DNA of 64,000 bases from an uncultured Oscillospiraceae bacterium (GCA_959601025.1 CAUGOD010000009.1:17281-81280), one strand, 5' to 3'. Shown: positions 7,870-17,358, counted from the first letter of the stretch. Numbers and translations: made by a program. The notes: generated from the letters alone by a model not told the origin.

Positions 7870-9150
7870 TTACTCGGCTGTTACCCGGCCGATGTCTTTA
7901 CGGTAATGCGCATCCTCGAACTGGATTTTCTCCACCGCGTCGTAGGCCTTATCCAGCGCCTCGTCCAGCGTCGCGGCCATCGCCGTCACGCCGAGGACGC
8001 GACCGCCGTTCGTCAGGAACCTGCCGTCCTCGTACCGGGTTCCCGCATGATACACGACCGCGTCGCTCCGCTGCCCCTGCGGATTCAGCCCGCTGATTGG
8101 GATTCCCTTGCGATAGGCGGCCGGGTAGCCGCCCGAAGCCATCACCACACAGGCGCAGGCTTCGTCCGCCCATTCGATCTCCAGCTCCGCCAGCCGTTCC
8201 TCCCGGATGGCGCAGAGGATATCGACCAGGTCGGTCTTCAGCCGGGGAAGCACCACCTGGGTTTCCGGGTCCCCGAAGCGGCAGTTGTATTCGATCACCT
8301 TCGGCCCGGCCGGGGTGAGCATCAGCCCGAAGAACAGGCAGCCCTTGAAGGGACGACCCTCCGCATTCATCGCGTCAATGGTCGGGCGGAAGATATGCTC
8401 CATGCAAAAGGCGGCGGCTTCGTCATCGTAATACGGATTGGGGCTGATGGTGCCCATTCCGCCGGTGTTGGGGCCCATGTCCCCGTCGAACGCCCGCTTG
8501 TGATCCTTTGCGGAAACCATCGGACGGATCGTTTTCCCATCGGTAAAGACGAGCACCGACACCTCCGGCCCGGTCAGGAATTCCTCGACCACTACCCGGC
8601 TGCCCGACGCGCCGAAAATCCGATCCTCCATGATGCTTTTGACCGCCTCCTGCGCCTCCTTATAGGTATCGCAGAGGATGACGCCCTTACCCAAGGCCAG
8701 CCCGTCCGCCTTAATAACGGCGGGATAGGTATCCTGCTTCCGGATATAATCCAGCGCTTCCTGCGGCTTTTCAAACACCTCGTAGCCGGCGGTCGGGATG
8801 CCGTACTTCTTCATCAGATGCTTGGAAAATACCTTGCTGCCCTCCAGAATCGCCGCATTCTTCCGGGGCCCGAAGGCGGCGATCCCCGCCTCCTCCAGCG
8901 CGTCCACCATCCCGGCGACCAGCGGGTCGTCCGGGGCGACGAAAACCAGATCAACCTTTAAGCGTTTCGCCAGCTCGACGACCCCGCCGATATCGTCCGC
9001 CGGGACGCCGAAGCATTCCGCGTCCCGCGAGATGCCGCCGTTGCCGGGGGTGCAGTAGAGCTTACCGCAGCGGGGGCTTTCCTTCAGTTTGCGGATGATT
9101 GCATGCTCCCGTCCGCCGCCGCCGACTACCAGAATATCCATGTAATCCAT
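7870..9150 (-). CDS. purD: Phosphoribosylamine-glycine ligase (GAR synthetase)
   Basis: The enzyme joins glycine to phosphoribosylamine with ATP, the second step of purine synthesis. The 426-residue length is normal. The N-terminal ILVVGGGGREHAI, the ATP-grasp region with KADGLALGKGV, and ECN-type metal-site segment YNCRFGDPETQ are all intact. It is the last gene of the leftward purine operon, 39 bases after the AICAR transformylase gene. AAGGGAGAAGG precedes the ATG at 9150. A second ATG three codons later is an alternative. Confidence 0.97.
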   Translation of the reverse strand: MDYMDILVVGGGGREHAIIRKLKESPRCGKLYCTPGNGGISRDAECFGVPADDIGGVVELAKRLKVDLVFVAPDDPLVAGMVDALEEAGIAAFGPRKNAAILEGSKVFSKHLMKKYGIPTAGYEVFEKPQEALDYIRKQDTYPAVIKADGLALGKGVILCDTYKEAQEAVKSIMEDRIFGASGSRVVVEEFLTGPEVSVLVFTDGKTIRPMVSAKDHKRAFDGDMGPNTGGMGTISPNPYYDDEAAAFCMEHIFRPTIDAMNAEGRPFKGCLFFGLMLTPAGPKVIEYNCRFGDPETQVVLPRLKTDLVDILCAIREERLAELEIEWADEACACVVMASGGYPAAYRKGIPISGLNPQGQRSDAVVYHAGTRYEDGRFLTNGGRVLGVTAMAATLDEALDKAYDAVEKIQFEDAHYRKDIGRVTAE

Positions 9151-9189
9151 ATGCCCTTCTCCCTTCTTATCCGGCCTTGTCCGCTCCGA

Positions 9190-10368
9190 TCAATGATGGA
9201 AGAGCCGCAGTCCGGTAAAGGCCATGGCAATGCCGTATTTGTTGCAGGTATCGATCACGTTATCGTCCCGGATGGAGCCGCCCGGCTCGGCAATATAGGA
9301 AACGCCGGTGCGGTGAGCCCGCTCGATGTTGTCGCCGAAGGGGAAGAAAGCGTCGGAGCCGAGGGAAACGCCGGTCAGGGTATCCAGCCATTCGCGTTTC
9401 TCTTCACGCGTCAAAGGCTCCGGCTTTACAGTAAAGAACTGCTCCCACACGCCGTCGGCCAGCACATCCATCCAGTCGTCCGAGATGTACACGTCAATGG
9501 TGTTGTCCCGGTCGGGGCGGCGGATATCCTCCCTGAAGGGCAGGGCCAGTACACGGGGATGCTGGCGGAGATACCAGATGTCCGCCTTGTTCCCCGCCAG
9601 GCGGGTGCAGTGGATGCGGCTCTGCTGTCCCGCGCCCACGCCGATGACCTGCCCGCCCTTGGCATAGCAGACCGAGTTGGACTGGGTATATTTCAGGGTA
9701 ATCAGGGAAAGCACCAGGTCCTGCTTCGCCGCGTCCGGGATGGTCCGGCAGGCGGTGACAACATTGGTCAGCAGGGCGTTGTCAATCTTCTGCTCGTTGC
9801 GGCCCTGTTCAAAGGTAATGCCGAACACGTCCTTGTGCTCCACTGGGGCGGGGACGTAGGACGGATCGATCTTCACCACGTTATAGGAGCCCTTCCGCTT
9901 GGTTTTCAGGATAGTCAGTGCTTCGTCGGTGTAGCCGGGAGCGATGACGCCGTCCGAAACCTCCCGGGCAAGCAGAGTCGCGGTTTCCTTATCGCACTCG
10001 TCGGAGAGCGCCACCCAGTCGCCGTAGGAGGACATCCGATCCGCCCCGCGGGCGCGGGCATACGCGCAGGCGATGGGCGAAAGCTCCAGATCGTCCACGA
10101 AGTAAATCTTCTTCAGCACGTCGGAAAGCGGAATGCCGAGCGCGGCGCCCGCCGGGCTGACATGCTTGAAGGACGCGGCGGCGGGCAGGCCGGTCGCCTC
10201 CTTCAGTTCCTTCACCAGCTGCCAGCTGTTGAAGGCGTCCAGAAAATTGATATACCCCGGTCGGCCGTTCAGCACCTCGATCGGCAGGTCGCCGCCGTCC
10301 CCCATATAGATACGGGAGGGCGTCTGGTTGGGGTTGCAGCCGTATTTCAGCGTCAGTTCGTTCGCCAT
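9190..10368 (-). CDS. Stand-alone AICAR transformylase (PurH C-terminal domain family)
   Basis: The 392-residue product matches the formyltransferase half of PurH. It has the AICARFT active-site segment SFKHVSPAGAA with the catalytic Lys-His pair, and lacks the N-terminal IMP cyclohydrolase domain. It should transfer a formyl group from 10-formyltetrahydrofolate to AICAR. The start at 10368 has AAAGG 9 bases upstream; an ATG three codons earlier directly abuts that site and is unlikely. The missing cyclohydrolase activity is supplied by the preceding gene (10404-11111). Confidence 0.92.
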   Translation of the reverse strand: MANELTLKYGCNPNQTPSRIYMGDGGDLPIEVLNGRPGYINFLDAFNSWQLVKELKEATGLPAAASFKHVSPAGAALGIPLSDVLKKIYFVDDLELSPIACAYARARGADRMSSYGDWVALSDECDKETATLLAREVSDGVIAPGYTDEALTILKTKRKGSYNVVKIDPSYVPAPVEHKDVFGITFEQGRNEQKIDNALLTNVVTACRTIPDAAKQDLVLSLITLKYTQSNSVCYAKGGQVIGVGAGQQSRIHCTRLAGNKADIWYLRQHPRVLALPFREDIRRPDRDNTIDVYISDDWMDVLADGVWEQFFTVKPEPLTREEKREWLDTLTGVSLGSDAFFPFGDNIERAHRTGVSYIAEPGGSIRDDNVIDTCNKYGIAMAFTGLRLFHH

Positions 10369-10403
10369 GGAACCCATCCTTTCATAAAACGCAGTTTTGC
10401 CGT

Positions 10404-11111
10404 TTATTGATTCTTATTGCGGATACGGGTCTCGGCCTTTCCCGTTTCGATATCGATGTACCGGGTGAAGAGGGAGACCTTGTTCTCCTCGTTCAGACTG
10501 TTCCACACCGTTTCGGTGAAAAAGTCGACGTCTCCCTCCAGCGCGACCAGCGCCGGCTCCCCCTCAAAGGAGGGCAGCGGATCGCCGTCCCCCTGATAGG
10601 TGTGGATGAATCGTCCCTGTCCCGCGAGCGGGACTTCGTAGTTGTAGAAATACCGCTGGACGGAAGCGTCGTTTCCTTCCGCCGATTTCAGGATGGACAG
10701 GCGGAAACGGTCATGGCGCGGCTCCACCATCCCGGAAATACGGGGGGTGAAATTCGGCCCGTCCGGCTCAAAGGTGCGGGTGCGCAGGGCGTCCTCAAAG
10801 GACTTCCCCTGCTCCAGGAACTCCACGATCGTGTCGGTCTGGTCGCCGTTGGTGACGACGGTCGTGTTCCCGATCACCCGCACCGGCGCATAGATAATCA
10901 GGGAGGGATCGGTCAGCTTGCTTTCGTCAAAGGCCCTGGTCTTGAGCCCTTCCCCGTCAGCCACAAACACCCGGTTCCGGCTGTTGATGCTGCGGCCCAT
11001 GATGAAATACGCGATCACCATGGCTCTGGCGTCCGCGCTTTTGCCCAGGATAATTCCCCGGCCGGGATAGGAGGTCGCGGAAAGCTCCTCCGACAGCTTA
11101 CGTATGGTCAT
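10404..11111 (-). CDS. IMP cyclohydrolase, PurO-like family
   Basis: This 235-residue protein belongs to the IMP cyclohydrolase family best known from archaeal PurO. Recognisable segments are YPGRGIILGKSADARAMVIA, FIMGRSINSRNRVF and VALEGDVDFFTE. It would close FAICAR to IMP, the last step of the pathway. It is unrelated to the MGS-like cyclohydrolase domain of PurH, and together with the separate transformylase downstream it replaces bifunctional PurH. The start at 11111 has GGAG 5 bases upstream; a TTG eight codons earlier is less likely. Confidence 0.9.
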   Translation of the reverse strand: MTIRKLSEELSATSYPGRGIILGKSADARAMVIAYFIMGRSINSRNRVFVADGEGLKTRAFDESKLTDPSLIIYAPVRVIGNTTVVTNGDQTDTIVEFLEQGKSFEDALRTRTFEPDGPNFTPRISGMVEPRHDRFRLSILKSAEGNDASVQRYFYNYEVPLAGQGRFIHTYQGDGDPLPSFEGEPALVALEGDVDFFTETVWNSLNEENKVSLFTRYIDIETGKAETRIRNKNQ

Positions 11112-11162
11112 GGATGCTCCACCCTTTCCAGTCAATCGGCAGGGCCTCCGCCCCGCCGGCGT

Positions 11163-11825
11163 TTAATCTTCCACAGCCGAATGGTTGTCAACGGCCGAAG
11201 GACCGTCTATGACCGCCTTGTTGTCGACAAGACGGATTTTTCCCTCGCAGAACAGGGAAACGGCTTTCGGCAGCAGCTCCCATTCCGCCTGCCGCATCAC
11301 CCGGAGCTGCAGGGTTTCGGGGGTATCCTGCGGCTGGACGGGCACCGCCTTTTGCAGGATAATCGCCCCGCCGTCCGGGATTTCGTTGACGAAATGGACG
11401 GTCGCGCCGGTCACCTTCACCCCGTAATCCAGCGCCGCCCGATGGACGCGCAGGCCGTAATACCCCTTTCCGCAAAAGGCGGGGATCAGGGAGGGGTGGA
11501 CGTTGATGATCCGGTTGGCGTAGGTATGCACAAGCTCCTCGCCCAGAATGCAGAGGAAGCCGGCCAGCACCACCAGATCCGCCTCGCAGCGTTTCAGCTC
11601 GGCCAGCAGTTCCGCATCGAACGCCGCGGCGGAGGCGAATGCCTTCCGCTCGATTACCGTGCCGGGGACGCCGTGCCGCGCGGCCCGCTCCAGCGCATAC
11701 GCGCCGGGAGCGGAGGAAATCACCCGGACGATCCGGCCGCCCCGAATCTCTCCGGCCTCCTCGGCGTCCAGCAGCGCCTGCAGGTTGGTTCCCCCGCCGG
11801 AAACCAGCACCACGACGTTTAACAT
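11163..11825 (-). CDS. purN: Phosphoribosylglycinamide formyltransferase (GAR transformylase)
   Basis: The 220-residue enzyme formylates GAR with 10-formyltetrahydrofolate. The N-terminal VVVLVSGGGTNLQALL, the catalytic NVHPSLIPAF (Asn and His) and TGATVHFVNEIPDGGAII (catalytic Asp) are all present. Its first codons overlap the end of purM by 7 bases, implying translational coupling. Confidence 0.96.
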   Translation of the reverse strand: MLNVVVLVSGGGTNLQALLDAEEAGEIRGGRIVRVISSAPGAYALERAARHGVPGTVIERKAFASAAAFDAELLAELKRCEADLVVLAGFLCILGEELVHTYANRIINVHPSLIPAFCGKGYYGLRVHRAALDYGVKVTGATVHFVNEIPDGGAIILQKAVPVQPQDTPETLQLRVMRQAEWELLPKAVSLFCEGKIRLVDNKAVIDGPSAVDNHSAVED

Positions 11826-12871
11826 AGCACAACTCCCTCATCGCCCTTGGCCACCTGTCCGAGCAGAACGGCCTTTTCGCCCGTTCCATTCAGGACGCGG
11901 AGCGCTTCGTCCGCCTTGTCGGAGGCCACGGCGATGCACAGGCCGGTGCCCATGTTGAAGGTGTTGAACATATCGTGCTCCGAAATGTTCCCCACCTTCT
12001 GAAGCAGGTGGAAGATCGGCAGGACCGGCACGTTCTTTTTCTCGATCACGGCCTGCATCCCATCCGGCAGCATCCGCGGAATGTTTTCATAATACCCGCC
12101 GCCAGTGATATGGGAAATCCCGTGGATGCCGACCTTACGGATCAGCTCAAGGATTGGCCGGACGTAAATTTTCGTCGGGGTGAGCAGCGTTTCGCCCAGG
12201 GTCGCGCCCAGCTCGTCGTAATAAACCGACAGGGTCTTTTCCGACACATCGAACACCTTCCGCACCAGGGAGAAGCCGTTGGAATGCACGCCGCTGGAGG
12301 CCACGCCGATCAGCGCATCCCCTTCCTTTACCAGCGCGCTGTCCACGATCTTCTCCCGGTCGGCCATTCCCACGCAGAAGCCGGCGAGATCGTATTCGTC
12401 CACCGGATAAAAGCCCGGCATCTCGGCGGTTTCTCCGCCAATCAGGGCGCAGCCCGCCTGCACGCAGCCTTCCGCCACACCGGCGACGATCGAAGCAATC
12501 TTCTCCGGAACGTTTTTCCCGCAGGCGATATAATCAAGGAAAAACAGGGGCTGCGCGCCGGAGCAGGCGACGTCGTTCGCACACATGGCGACGCAGTCGA
12601 TGCCCACAGTGTCGTGCTTGTCCATCAGGAACGCCAGTTTGAGCTTGGTGCCCACGCCGTCGGTACCGGAGACCAGCACCGGACGCTTCATCCCGGTCAG
12701 GTCCGGCTCAAACAGGCCGCCGAAGCCGCCAAGGTCGGACACCACGCCGGGGATCATGGTGCGGGCCACATGCCGCTTCATCAGCTCCACCGCTTTGTAA
12801 CCTGCGGTAACGTCCACGCCGGCGGCCGCATAGCTTTCACTTCCGCTTTTTTTATACGCCAAATCATCCAC
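11819..12871 (-). CDS. purM: Phosphoribosylformylglycinamidine cyclo-ligase (AIR synthetase)
   Basis: The 350-residue product is a full-length AIR synthetase, which uses ATP to close FGAM to AIR. Recognisable segments include DLGGFGGLFEPD, SGTDGVGTKLKLA, ALIGGETAEMPGFY and HITGGGYYENIPRM. It overlaps purN and follows purF by 60 bases. Confidence 0.97.
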   Translation of the reverse strand: MDDLAYKKSGSESYAAAGVDVTAGYKAVELMKRHVARTMIPGVVSDLGGFGGLFEPDLTGMKRPVLVSGTDGVGTKLKLAFLMDKHDTVGIDCVAMCANDVACSGAQPLFFLDYIACGKNVPEKIASIVAGVAEGCVQAGCALIGGETAEMPGFYPVDEYDLAGFCVGMADREKIVDSALVKEGDALIGVASSGVHSNGFSLVRKVFDVSEKTLSVYYDELGATLGETLLTPTKIYVRPILELIRKVGIHGISHITGGGYYENIPRMLPDGMQAVIEKKNVPVLPIFHLLQKVGNISEHDMFNTFNMGTGLCIAVASDKADEALRVLNGTGEKAVLLGQVAKGDEGVVLC

Positions 12872-12931
12872 GCCTTTCCGTCTTTTGTCTACTGGCTATT
12901 CTCTTAATATAGTCATCGTGCCATTCCGTTT

Positions 12932-14380
12932 TCAGTCCGCGCTCTTCTCCGCGGGCCGGGAGATTTTTTCCTCAAATTTATCCTTGGCCGAGTCCGCGGG
13001 CGGCTCCACCGGATATCGGCCGGTGAAGCATCCGTCGCAGAAGCCGCAGTCCGCGTTTTTGGCAATCCGGCGGACGCTCTCCACGCTCAGATAGCCCAGA
13101 CTGTCCACCCCGATCTCTTTCCCAATCGCCTCCACGGAGGGGAGACGGCAGGCAATCAGGTTTTCGCGGCTGTCGATATCGGTGCCGAAATAGCAGGGAT
13201 TGGTGAAGGGCGGCGAGGACACCAGCATATGTACCTCGCTGGCTCCGGCCTCCCGCAGGAGGCGGACGATCCGGGCGCTGGTGGTACCGCGGACGATGGA
13301 GTCGTCGATCATAATGACCCGCTTTCCGTCCACCACCGGCTTTACCACGTTGAGCTTGATCTTGACCGCGTCCTCCCGCTGACCCTGCGTCGGCTGGATA
13401 AAGCTGCGACCGATATACCGGTTCTTAATCAGTCCCACGTTATAGGGAATCCCCGACTGGCGGGAATACCCCAGCGCCGCGTCCAGCCCCGAGTCGGGCA
13501 CGCCGATCACCACATCCGCCTGGATGGGATGCTCCAGCGCGAGGAACGCGCCAGCGCGCTGCCGGGCCTCCTGCACTCCCGCGCCGGCGATCCGGCTGTC
13601 CGGACGGGCGAAGTAGACGAACTCGAACACACAGAGGTGGCCTTTTCCGCCCCCGCAGTGGGTGCGGATGGAGCGGATGCCGTCCTCCGAGACCACCACG
13701 ATCTCACCCGGCTCGATATCCCGCACAAATTCCGCTCCGACGCTTTCCAGCGCGCAGCTTTCGGAGGCGAATACCACCGCGCCATCCTCCGTTTTCCCCA
13801 TGCAGAGGGGGCGGAAGCCCTCGGGGTCCCGGGCGGCGATCAGCTTGCGGGGAGACATGACGACCAGCGAATACGCGCCCTTCAGCTGCTTCATCGCCTC
13901 TTCCACCGCCGCCTCGATCGACCCGACCTTCAGCCGTGCCTTGGTGATGGCGTAGGCAATCGCCTCGGTGTCGCTGGTGCCGTGGAAGATCGCGCCCTCC
14001 AGCTCAAATTGGCGGCGAAGCTCATACGCGTTCACCAAGTTGCCGTTATGGGCCAGCGCCATGCTGCCCTTGACATGGCGGACCACCAGCGGCTGGATAT
14101 TGTTGCTGTTGCAGCCGCCCGTGGTGGAATACCGCACATGGCCGACCGCCATCTGTCCCTGCCCCAGCTGCTCCAGCGCCGCCGGAGTGAACACATCGGG
14201 CACCAGCCCGCTGCCGCGGTGGAAACGGATGATCCCATCCTCGTTCACCGCGATACCGCAGCTTTCCTGTCCCCGGTGCTGCAGGGCGTACAAGGCGAAA
14301 TAGGCCGAACCGGCCACATTGGCGGTCGCCGGCTCATATATTCCAAAAACGCCGCATTCCTCGTGAATGGAAGCTCCCAT
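12932..14380 (-). CDS. purF: Amidophosphoribosyltransferase
   Basis: The 482-residue enzyme catalyses the first committed step, PRPP plus glutamine to phosphoribosylamine. The N-terminal MGASIHEECGVFGIY places the nucleophile at Cys9 after a short propeptide, as in Bacillus-type enzymes. ALQHRGQESCGI belongs to the glutaminase domain. VIMIDDSIVRGTT is the PRPP loop. The C-terminal CGFCDGC fits the iron-sulfur ligands of this class. It follows a paralogue lacking the nucleophile. Confidence 0.97.
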   Translation of the reverse strand: MGASIHEECGVFGIYEPATANVAGSAYFALYALQHRGQESCGIAVNEDGIIRFHRGSGLVPDVFTPAALEQLGQGQMAVGHVRYSTTGGCNSNNIQPLVVRHVKGSMALAHNGNLVNAYELRRQFELEGAIFHGTSDTEAIAYAITKARLKVGSIEAAVEEAMKQLKGAYSLVVMSPRKLIAARDPEGFRPLCMGKTEDGAVVFASESCALESVGAEFVRDIEPGEIVVVSEDGIRSIRTHCGGGKGHLCVFEFVYFARPDSRIAGAGVQEARQRAGAFLALEHPIQADVVIGVPDSGLDAALGYSRQSGIPYNVGLIKNRYIGRSFIQPTQGQREDAVKIKLNVVKPVVDGKRVIMIDDSIVRGTTSARIVRLLREAGASEVHMLVSSPPFTNPCYFGTDIDSRENLIACRLPSVEAIGKEIGVDSLGYLSVESVRRIAKNADCGFCDGCFTGRYPVEPPADSAKDKFEEKISRPAEKSAD

Positions 14381-14436
14381 GACTGTCCCCTCTCTCCGCC
14401 CCGATCCGGCGGCCGAAGCGATAACCCGTAATCCGC

Positions 14437-15846
14437 TTATTCCTTTCCGTTCCAGCAGTAGGTGCAGACACAGTCCGGATCAATGCCGATGGCGGCAAGC
14501 ATCCCTTCGAGGGTCTGGTATTTGAGAGATGTGACCCGCATCCGCCGGCAGATACTCTCCACCATCTTTTCATACCGTCCGGAACGGGCGTCGCAGTATT
14601 CCTCCAGATAACGGAAGCCCTCGTCCCCCTCCAGCTCCTGAATCACCGAGCGGGAGATCAGGTCCATATCCGAGGTGGAGCGGGAAAAATTCAGGTATTT
14701 GCAGCCGAACAGGATCGGCGGGCAGGCGGGCCGGATGTGAACCTCCTTCGCCCCGCTGTCAAACAGGAAATCCACCGTTTCCCGCATCTGCGTCCCCCGC
14801 ACCACCGAATCGTCGATGAAAAGCAGCCGTTTGTCCCGGATCAGGGGCTCCACCGGAATCAGCTTCATATGGGCGACCTGGTTGCGGATCGCCTGATTTT
14901 GGGGCATAAAGCTCCGGGGCCAGGTCGGGGTATACTTGATAAACGGGCGGGCGAAGGGGATGCCCGACTCGTTCGCATAGCCGATGGCATGGGCCGTGCC
15001 GGAATCGGGGACGCCGGCTACGAAATCCGCCTCCATTCCCGGGTCGTTCCGGGCAAGTATCCGCCCGCAGTCATACCGCATCTGCTCCACGTTCACTCCC
15101 TCGTAGGATGAGGTCGGGTACCCGAAATAGGTCCACAGAAACGCGCAGATTTTCATCTTTTTCCCGGGGGGCGTCACCGTCTCATATCCTTCGGGGGTGA
15201 GAAAATCGATCTCCCCCGGCCCCAGGCTGTGCTCGTCCCGGTAGCCCAGGTTCAGGTAAGCGAAGGATTCAAAGGAAACGCAGTAGGCGCCATCCTTTAT
15301 TCCGATAATCAGCGGCGTCCGCCCCATTTTGTCCCGCGCCGCATACAGCCCCTTCCGGGTCAGGACCAGGATGGTCATGGAGCCGTCGATCAGCTCCTGG
15401 GCGTGACGGATGCCCTCGGGAATGGATTCCTTCTGATTAATCAGGCAGGCCGTCAGCTCGGTGGCGTTCACCTGCCCGCCGCTCATCTCCAGGAAATGGG
15501 AGCAGCCGTTTTCAAAGGTCTGGCTCACCAGCTCTTCCATGTTGTTGATCCGGCCGACCGTGGTGATCGCGTAGTTCCCCAGATGGGAGCGGATCATGAG
15601 GGGCTGGGGATCGGTGTCGCTGATACAGCCGATGCCCATATGCCCCTCCATCTCCTCCATATCCCGTTCAAATTTGGTGCGGAAGGGGGAATTCTCAATA
15701 TTGTGGATCGCCCGCTGAAAGCCTTTTTGCCCGCTGTATACCGCCATGCCGCCCCGGCGGGTTCCCAGATGGGAGTGGTAATCCACCCCGAAAAACAGGT
15801 CGGTGACACAGCTGTCGTTCGATACTACGCCAAATAAGCCGCCCAT
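14437..15846 (-). CDS. PurF paralogue with glycine in place of the nucleophile cysteine
   Basis: The 469-residue product aligns with amidophosphoribosyltransferase along its length. It has LGTRRGGMAVY in the glutaminase half, PRPP loop LLFIDDSVVRGTQM in the transferase half, and a C-terminal CVCTYCWNG resembling the iron-sulfur site. However, it begins MGGLFGVVSND, so the expected N-terminal Cys is Gly and no Cys lies near it. It cannot release ammonia from glutamine by the usual mechanism. It may use free ammonia, regulate PurF, or do another PRPP reaction. Similar paralogues occur in other Clostridia as far as I recall. It sits directly upstream of purF. Confidence 0.85.
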   Translation of the reverse strand: MGGLFGVVSNDSCVTDLFFGVDYHSHLGTRRGGMAVYSGQKGFQRAIHNIENSPFRTKFERDMEEMEGHMGIGCISDTDPQPLMIRSHLGNYAITTVGRINNMEELVSQTFENGCSHFLEMSGGQVNATELTACLINQKESIPEGIRHAQELIDGSMTILVLTRKGLYAARDKMGRTPLIIGIKDGAYCVSFESFAYLNLGYRDEHSLGPGEIDFLTPEGYETVTPPGKKMKICAFLWTYFGYPTSSYEGVNVEQMRYDCGRILARNDPGMEADFVAGVPDSGTAHAIGYANESGIPFARPFIKYTPTWPRSFMPQNQAIRNQVAHMKLIPVEPLIRDKRLLFIDDSVVRGTQMRETVDFLFDSGAKEVHIRPACPPILFGCKYLNFSRSTSDMDLISRSVIQELEGDEGFRYLEEYCDARSGRYEKMVESICRRMRVTSLKYQTLEGMLAAIGIDPDCVCTYCWNGKE

Positions 15847-15936
15847 AAATGTATGACCATTCCTTTCACAGTCGCCGTCCCGCTCCGCCGCATACCGCGG
15901 CGAGGCGCTTTCGAGAGAAGAATGCCTGTACGCGGC

Positions 15937-16647
15937 TTATTCGCCCATCAGGCGGCGCATCATTTCCTGATACGCCTCCACCTCGCCGCCCATGTTGCGG
16001 CGGAAGCGGTCCTTATCCAGCTTTTCATGGGTATGTACGTCCCAGAAGCGGCAGGTGTCGGGGGAAATCTCATCCGCCAGCACGATGGTCCCGTCGGAGG
16101 TCTTGCCGAACTCCAGCTTGAAGTCCACCAGCTCCACATCCAGTCCAAGGAAATACTTTTTCAGAAAGTCGTTGACATGGAACGCGTATTTCGCGATGGT
16201 GTCCATATCCTCCCGGGTGGCGACGCCCAGCGCCAGCACATGGTATTCGTTGATCAGCGGATCGCCAAGGTCGTCGTTTTTATAGCTGAATTCCAACGTA
16301 GGCTGCTTCAGGGGCGTCCCCTCTTCCACGCCGAAGCGCTTGGAGAAGGAGCCGGCGGCGATATTCCGCACGATTACCTCCAGCGGGACGATCGAAACCT
16401 TTTTCACCAGAGTTTCCCGCTCGGAAAGCTCCTTCACAAAATGAGTGGGAACCCCGTCTTTTTCCAGAAGCTGCATCAGGAAATTGCTCATCCGGTTATT
16501 AACGACGCCCTTGCCGAGGATGGTTCCCTTTTTCTCGCCGTTAAAGGCGGTCGCGTCGTCCTTATAATCCACAATCAGCAGTTCGGGATCGTCGGTGGCA
16601 TATACTTTCTTGGCCTTGCCCTCATAAAGCTGCGCGCGTTTTTCCAT
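15937..16647 (-). CDS. purC: SAICAR synthetase
   Basis: The 236-residue enzyme joins aspartate to CAIR with ATP. The start LYEGKAKKVYATDDPELLIV, middle EVIVRNIAAGSFSKRFG and DEISPDTCRFWD are characteristic, and the length is normal. It is second in the operon, 95 bases after purE; that spacer is pyrimidine-rich with an imperfect GTGCTTTTTCC-type repeat and holds no gene. Confidence 0.97.
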   Translation of the reverse strand: MEKRAQLYEGKAKKVYATDDPELLIVDYKDDATAFNGEKKGTILGKGVVNNRMSNFLMQLLEKDGVPTHFVKELSERETLVKKVSIVPLEVIVRNIAAGSFSKRFGVEEGTPLKQPTLEFSYKNDDLGDPLINEYHVLALGVATREDMDTIAKYAFHVNDFLKKYFLGLDVELVDFKLEFGKTSDGTIVLADEISPDTCRFWDVHTHEKLDKDRFRRNMGGEVEAYQEMMRRLMGE

Positions 16648-16742
16648 GGTTTTATCCCTGTCCTTTCTTTTCTGTCCAGTCCGTCCTGTTTATTCCCGGT
16701 GCTTTTTCCGTGCTTTTCCCGTGCTTTTTCTTTCCCGGTTTC

Positions 16743-17243
16743 TCAGCCGTTCAAGGATTCGGCAAGCTTCCGGTCCTTTTCCAGCACCGAGCTTTCCATT
16801 TCTCTTTTCATTTCCTTCAGCCTGGCCTGAAGCTCCGCATCCTCCACCGCGAGTATCTGGGCGGCGAGGATCGCCGCATTTTCCGCTCCGTCGATCGCCA
16901 CGGTGGCAACCGGGATACCGGACGGCATCTGCACGGTGGAAAGCAGGGAATCCAAGCCGTCCATCGTGGAGGATTTGATCGGGATGCCGATCACCGGCAG
17001 GATCGTATGGGCGGCGAGCACCCCGGCGAGATGGGCTGCCTTTCCCGCCGCCGCGATGATGACGCCGAACCCGTTATCCGCCGCGTGCCAGGCGAAATCC
17101 ATCGCCGCCGCCGGCGTACGGTGGGCGGACATCACATGCGCCTCCACCGGGATACCGAAGTCCTTCAGTTTATTGATCGCCTTGGACACCACTGGCAGAT
17201 CGCTGTCGCTGCCCATGATGACGGCCACTTTCTTACACGCCAT
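16743..17243 (-). CDS. purE: N5-CAIR mutase / AIR carboxylase catalytic subunit
   Basis: The 166-residue product has the PurE hallmarks VIMGSDSDLPVV near the N terminus, VMSAHRTPAAA and AAAGKAAHLAGVLAAHT. It interconverts N5-CAIR and CAIR, or carboxylates AIR directly if no PurK exists; purK is not in this window, so the class cannot be decided. It is the first enzyme gene of the operon, preceded by a leader region with a small ORF and a terminator-like hairpin. Confidence 0.96.
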   Translation of the reverse strand: MACKKVAVIMGSDSDLPVVSKAINKLKDFGIPVEAHVMSAHRTPAAAMDFAWHAADNGFGVIIAAAGKAAHLAGVLAAHTILPVIGIPIKSSTMDGLDSLLSTVQMPSGIPVATVAIDGAENAAILAAQILAVEDAELQARLKEMKREMESSVLEKDRKLAESLNG

Positions 17244-17309
17244 AAGTCATGTCCCTTCCTTTCCCTTTTCTGAACAGGCCCTGCGCAGGCCTGTCCCCTT
17301 CCTATCCGA

Positions 17310-17350
17310 CAGAAAGAAAACAGGCTGCGGGGTACAATGACGCCGCAGCC
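17310..17350 (-). terminator. Terminator-like hairpin (candidate attenuator) between leader ORF and purE
   Basis: On the minus strand GGCTGCGG (17350-17343) pairs with CCGCAGCC (17330-17323) across a 12-base loop and is followed by TGTTTTCTTTCTG. It begins 9 bases after the leader ORF stop and about 80 bases before purE. A second inverted repeat, ACAGGCC/GGCCTGT (17273-17294), lies between it and purE. Position suggests premature termination of purine mRNA; regulation is inferred. Confidence 0.65.
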
Positions 17351-17358
17351 CGTATTTT

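Noticed and set aside
14437..15846. Calling this gene a second functional purF
   Set aside because: The N-terminal catalytic Cys is absent, so glutamine-dependent activity cannot be assumed.
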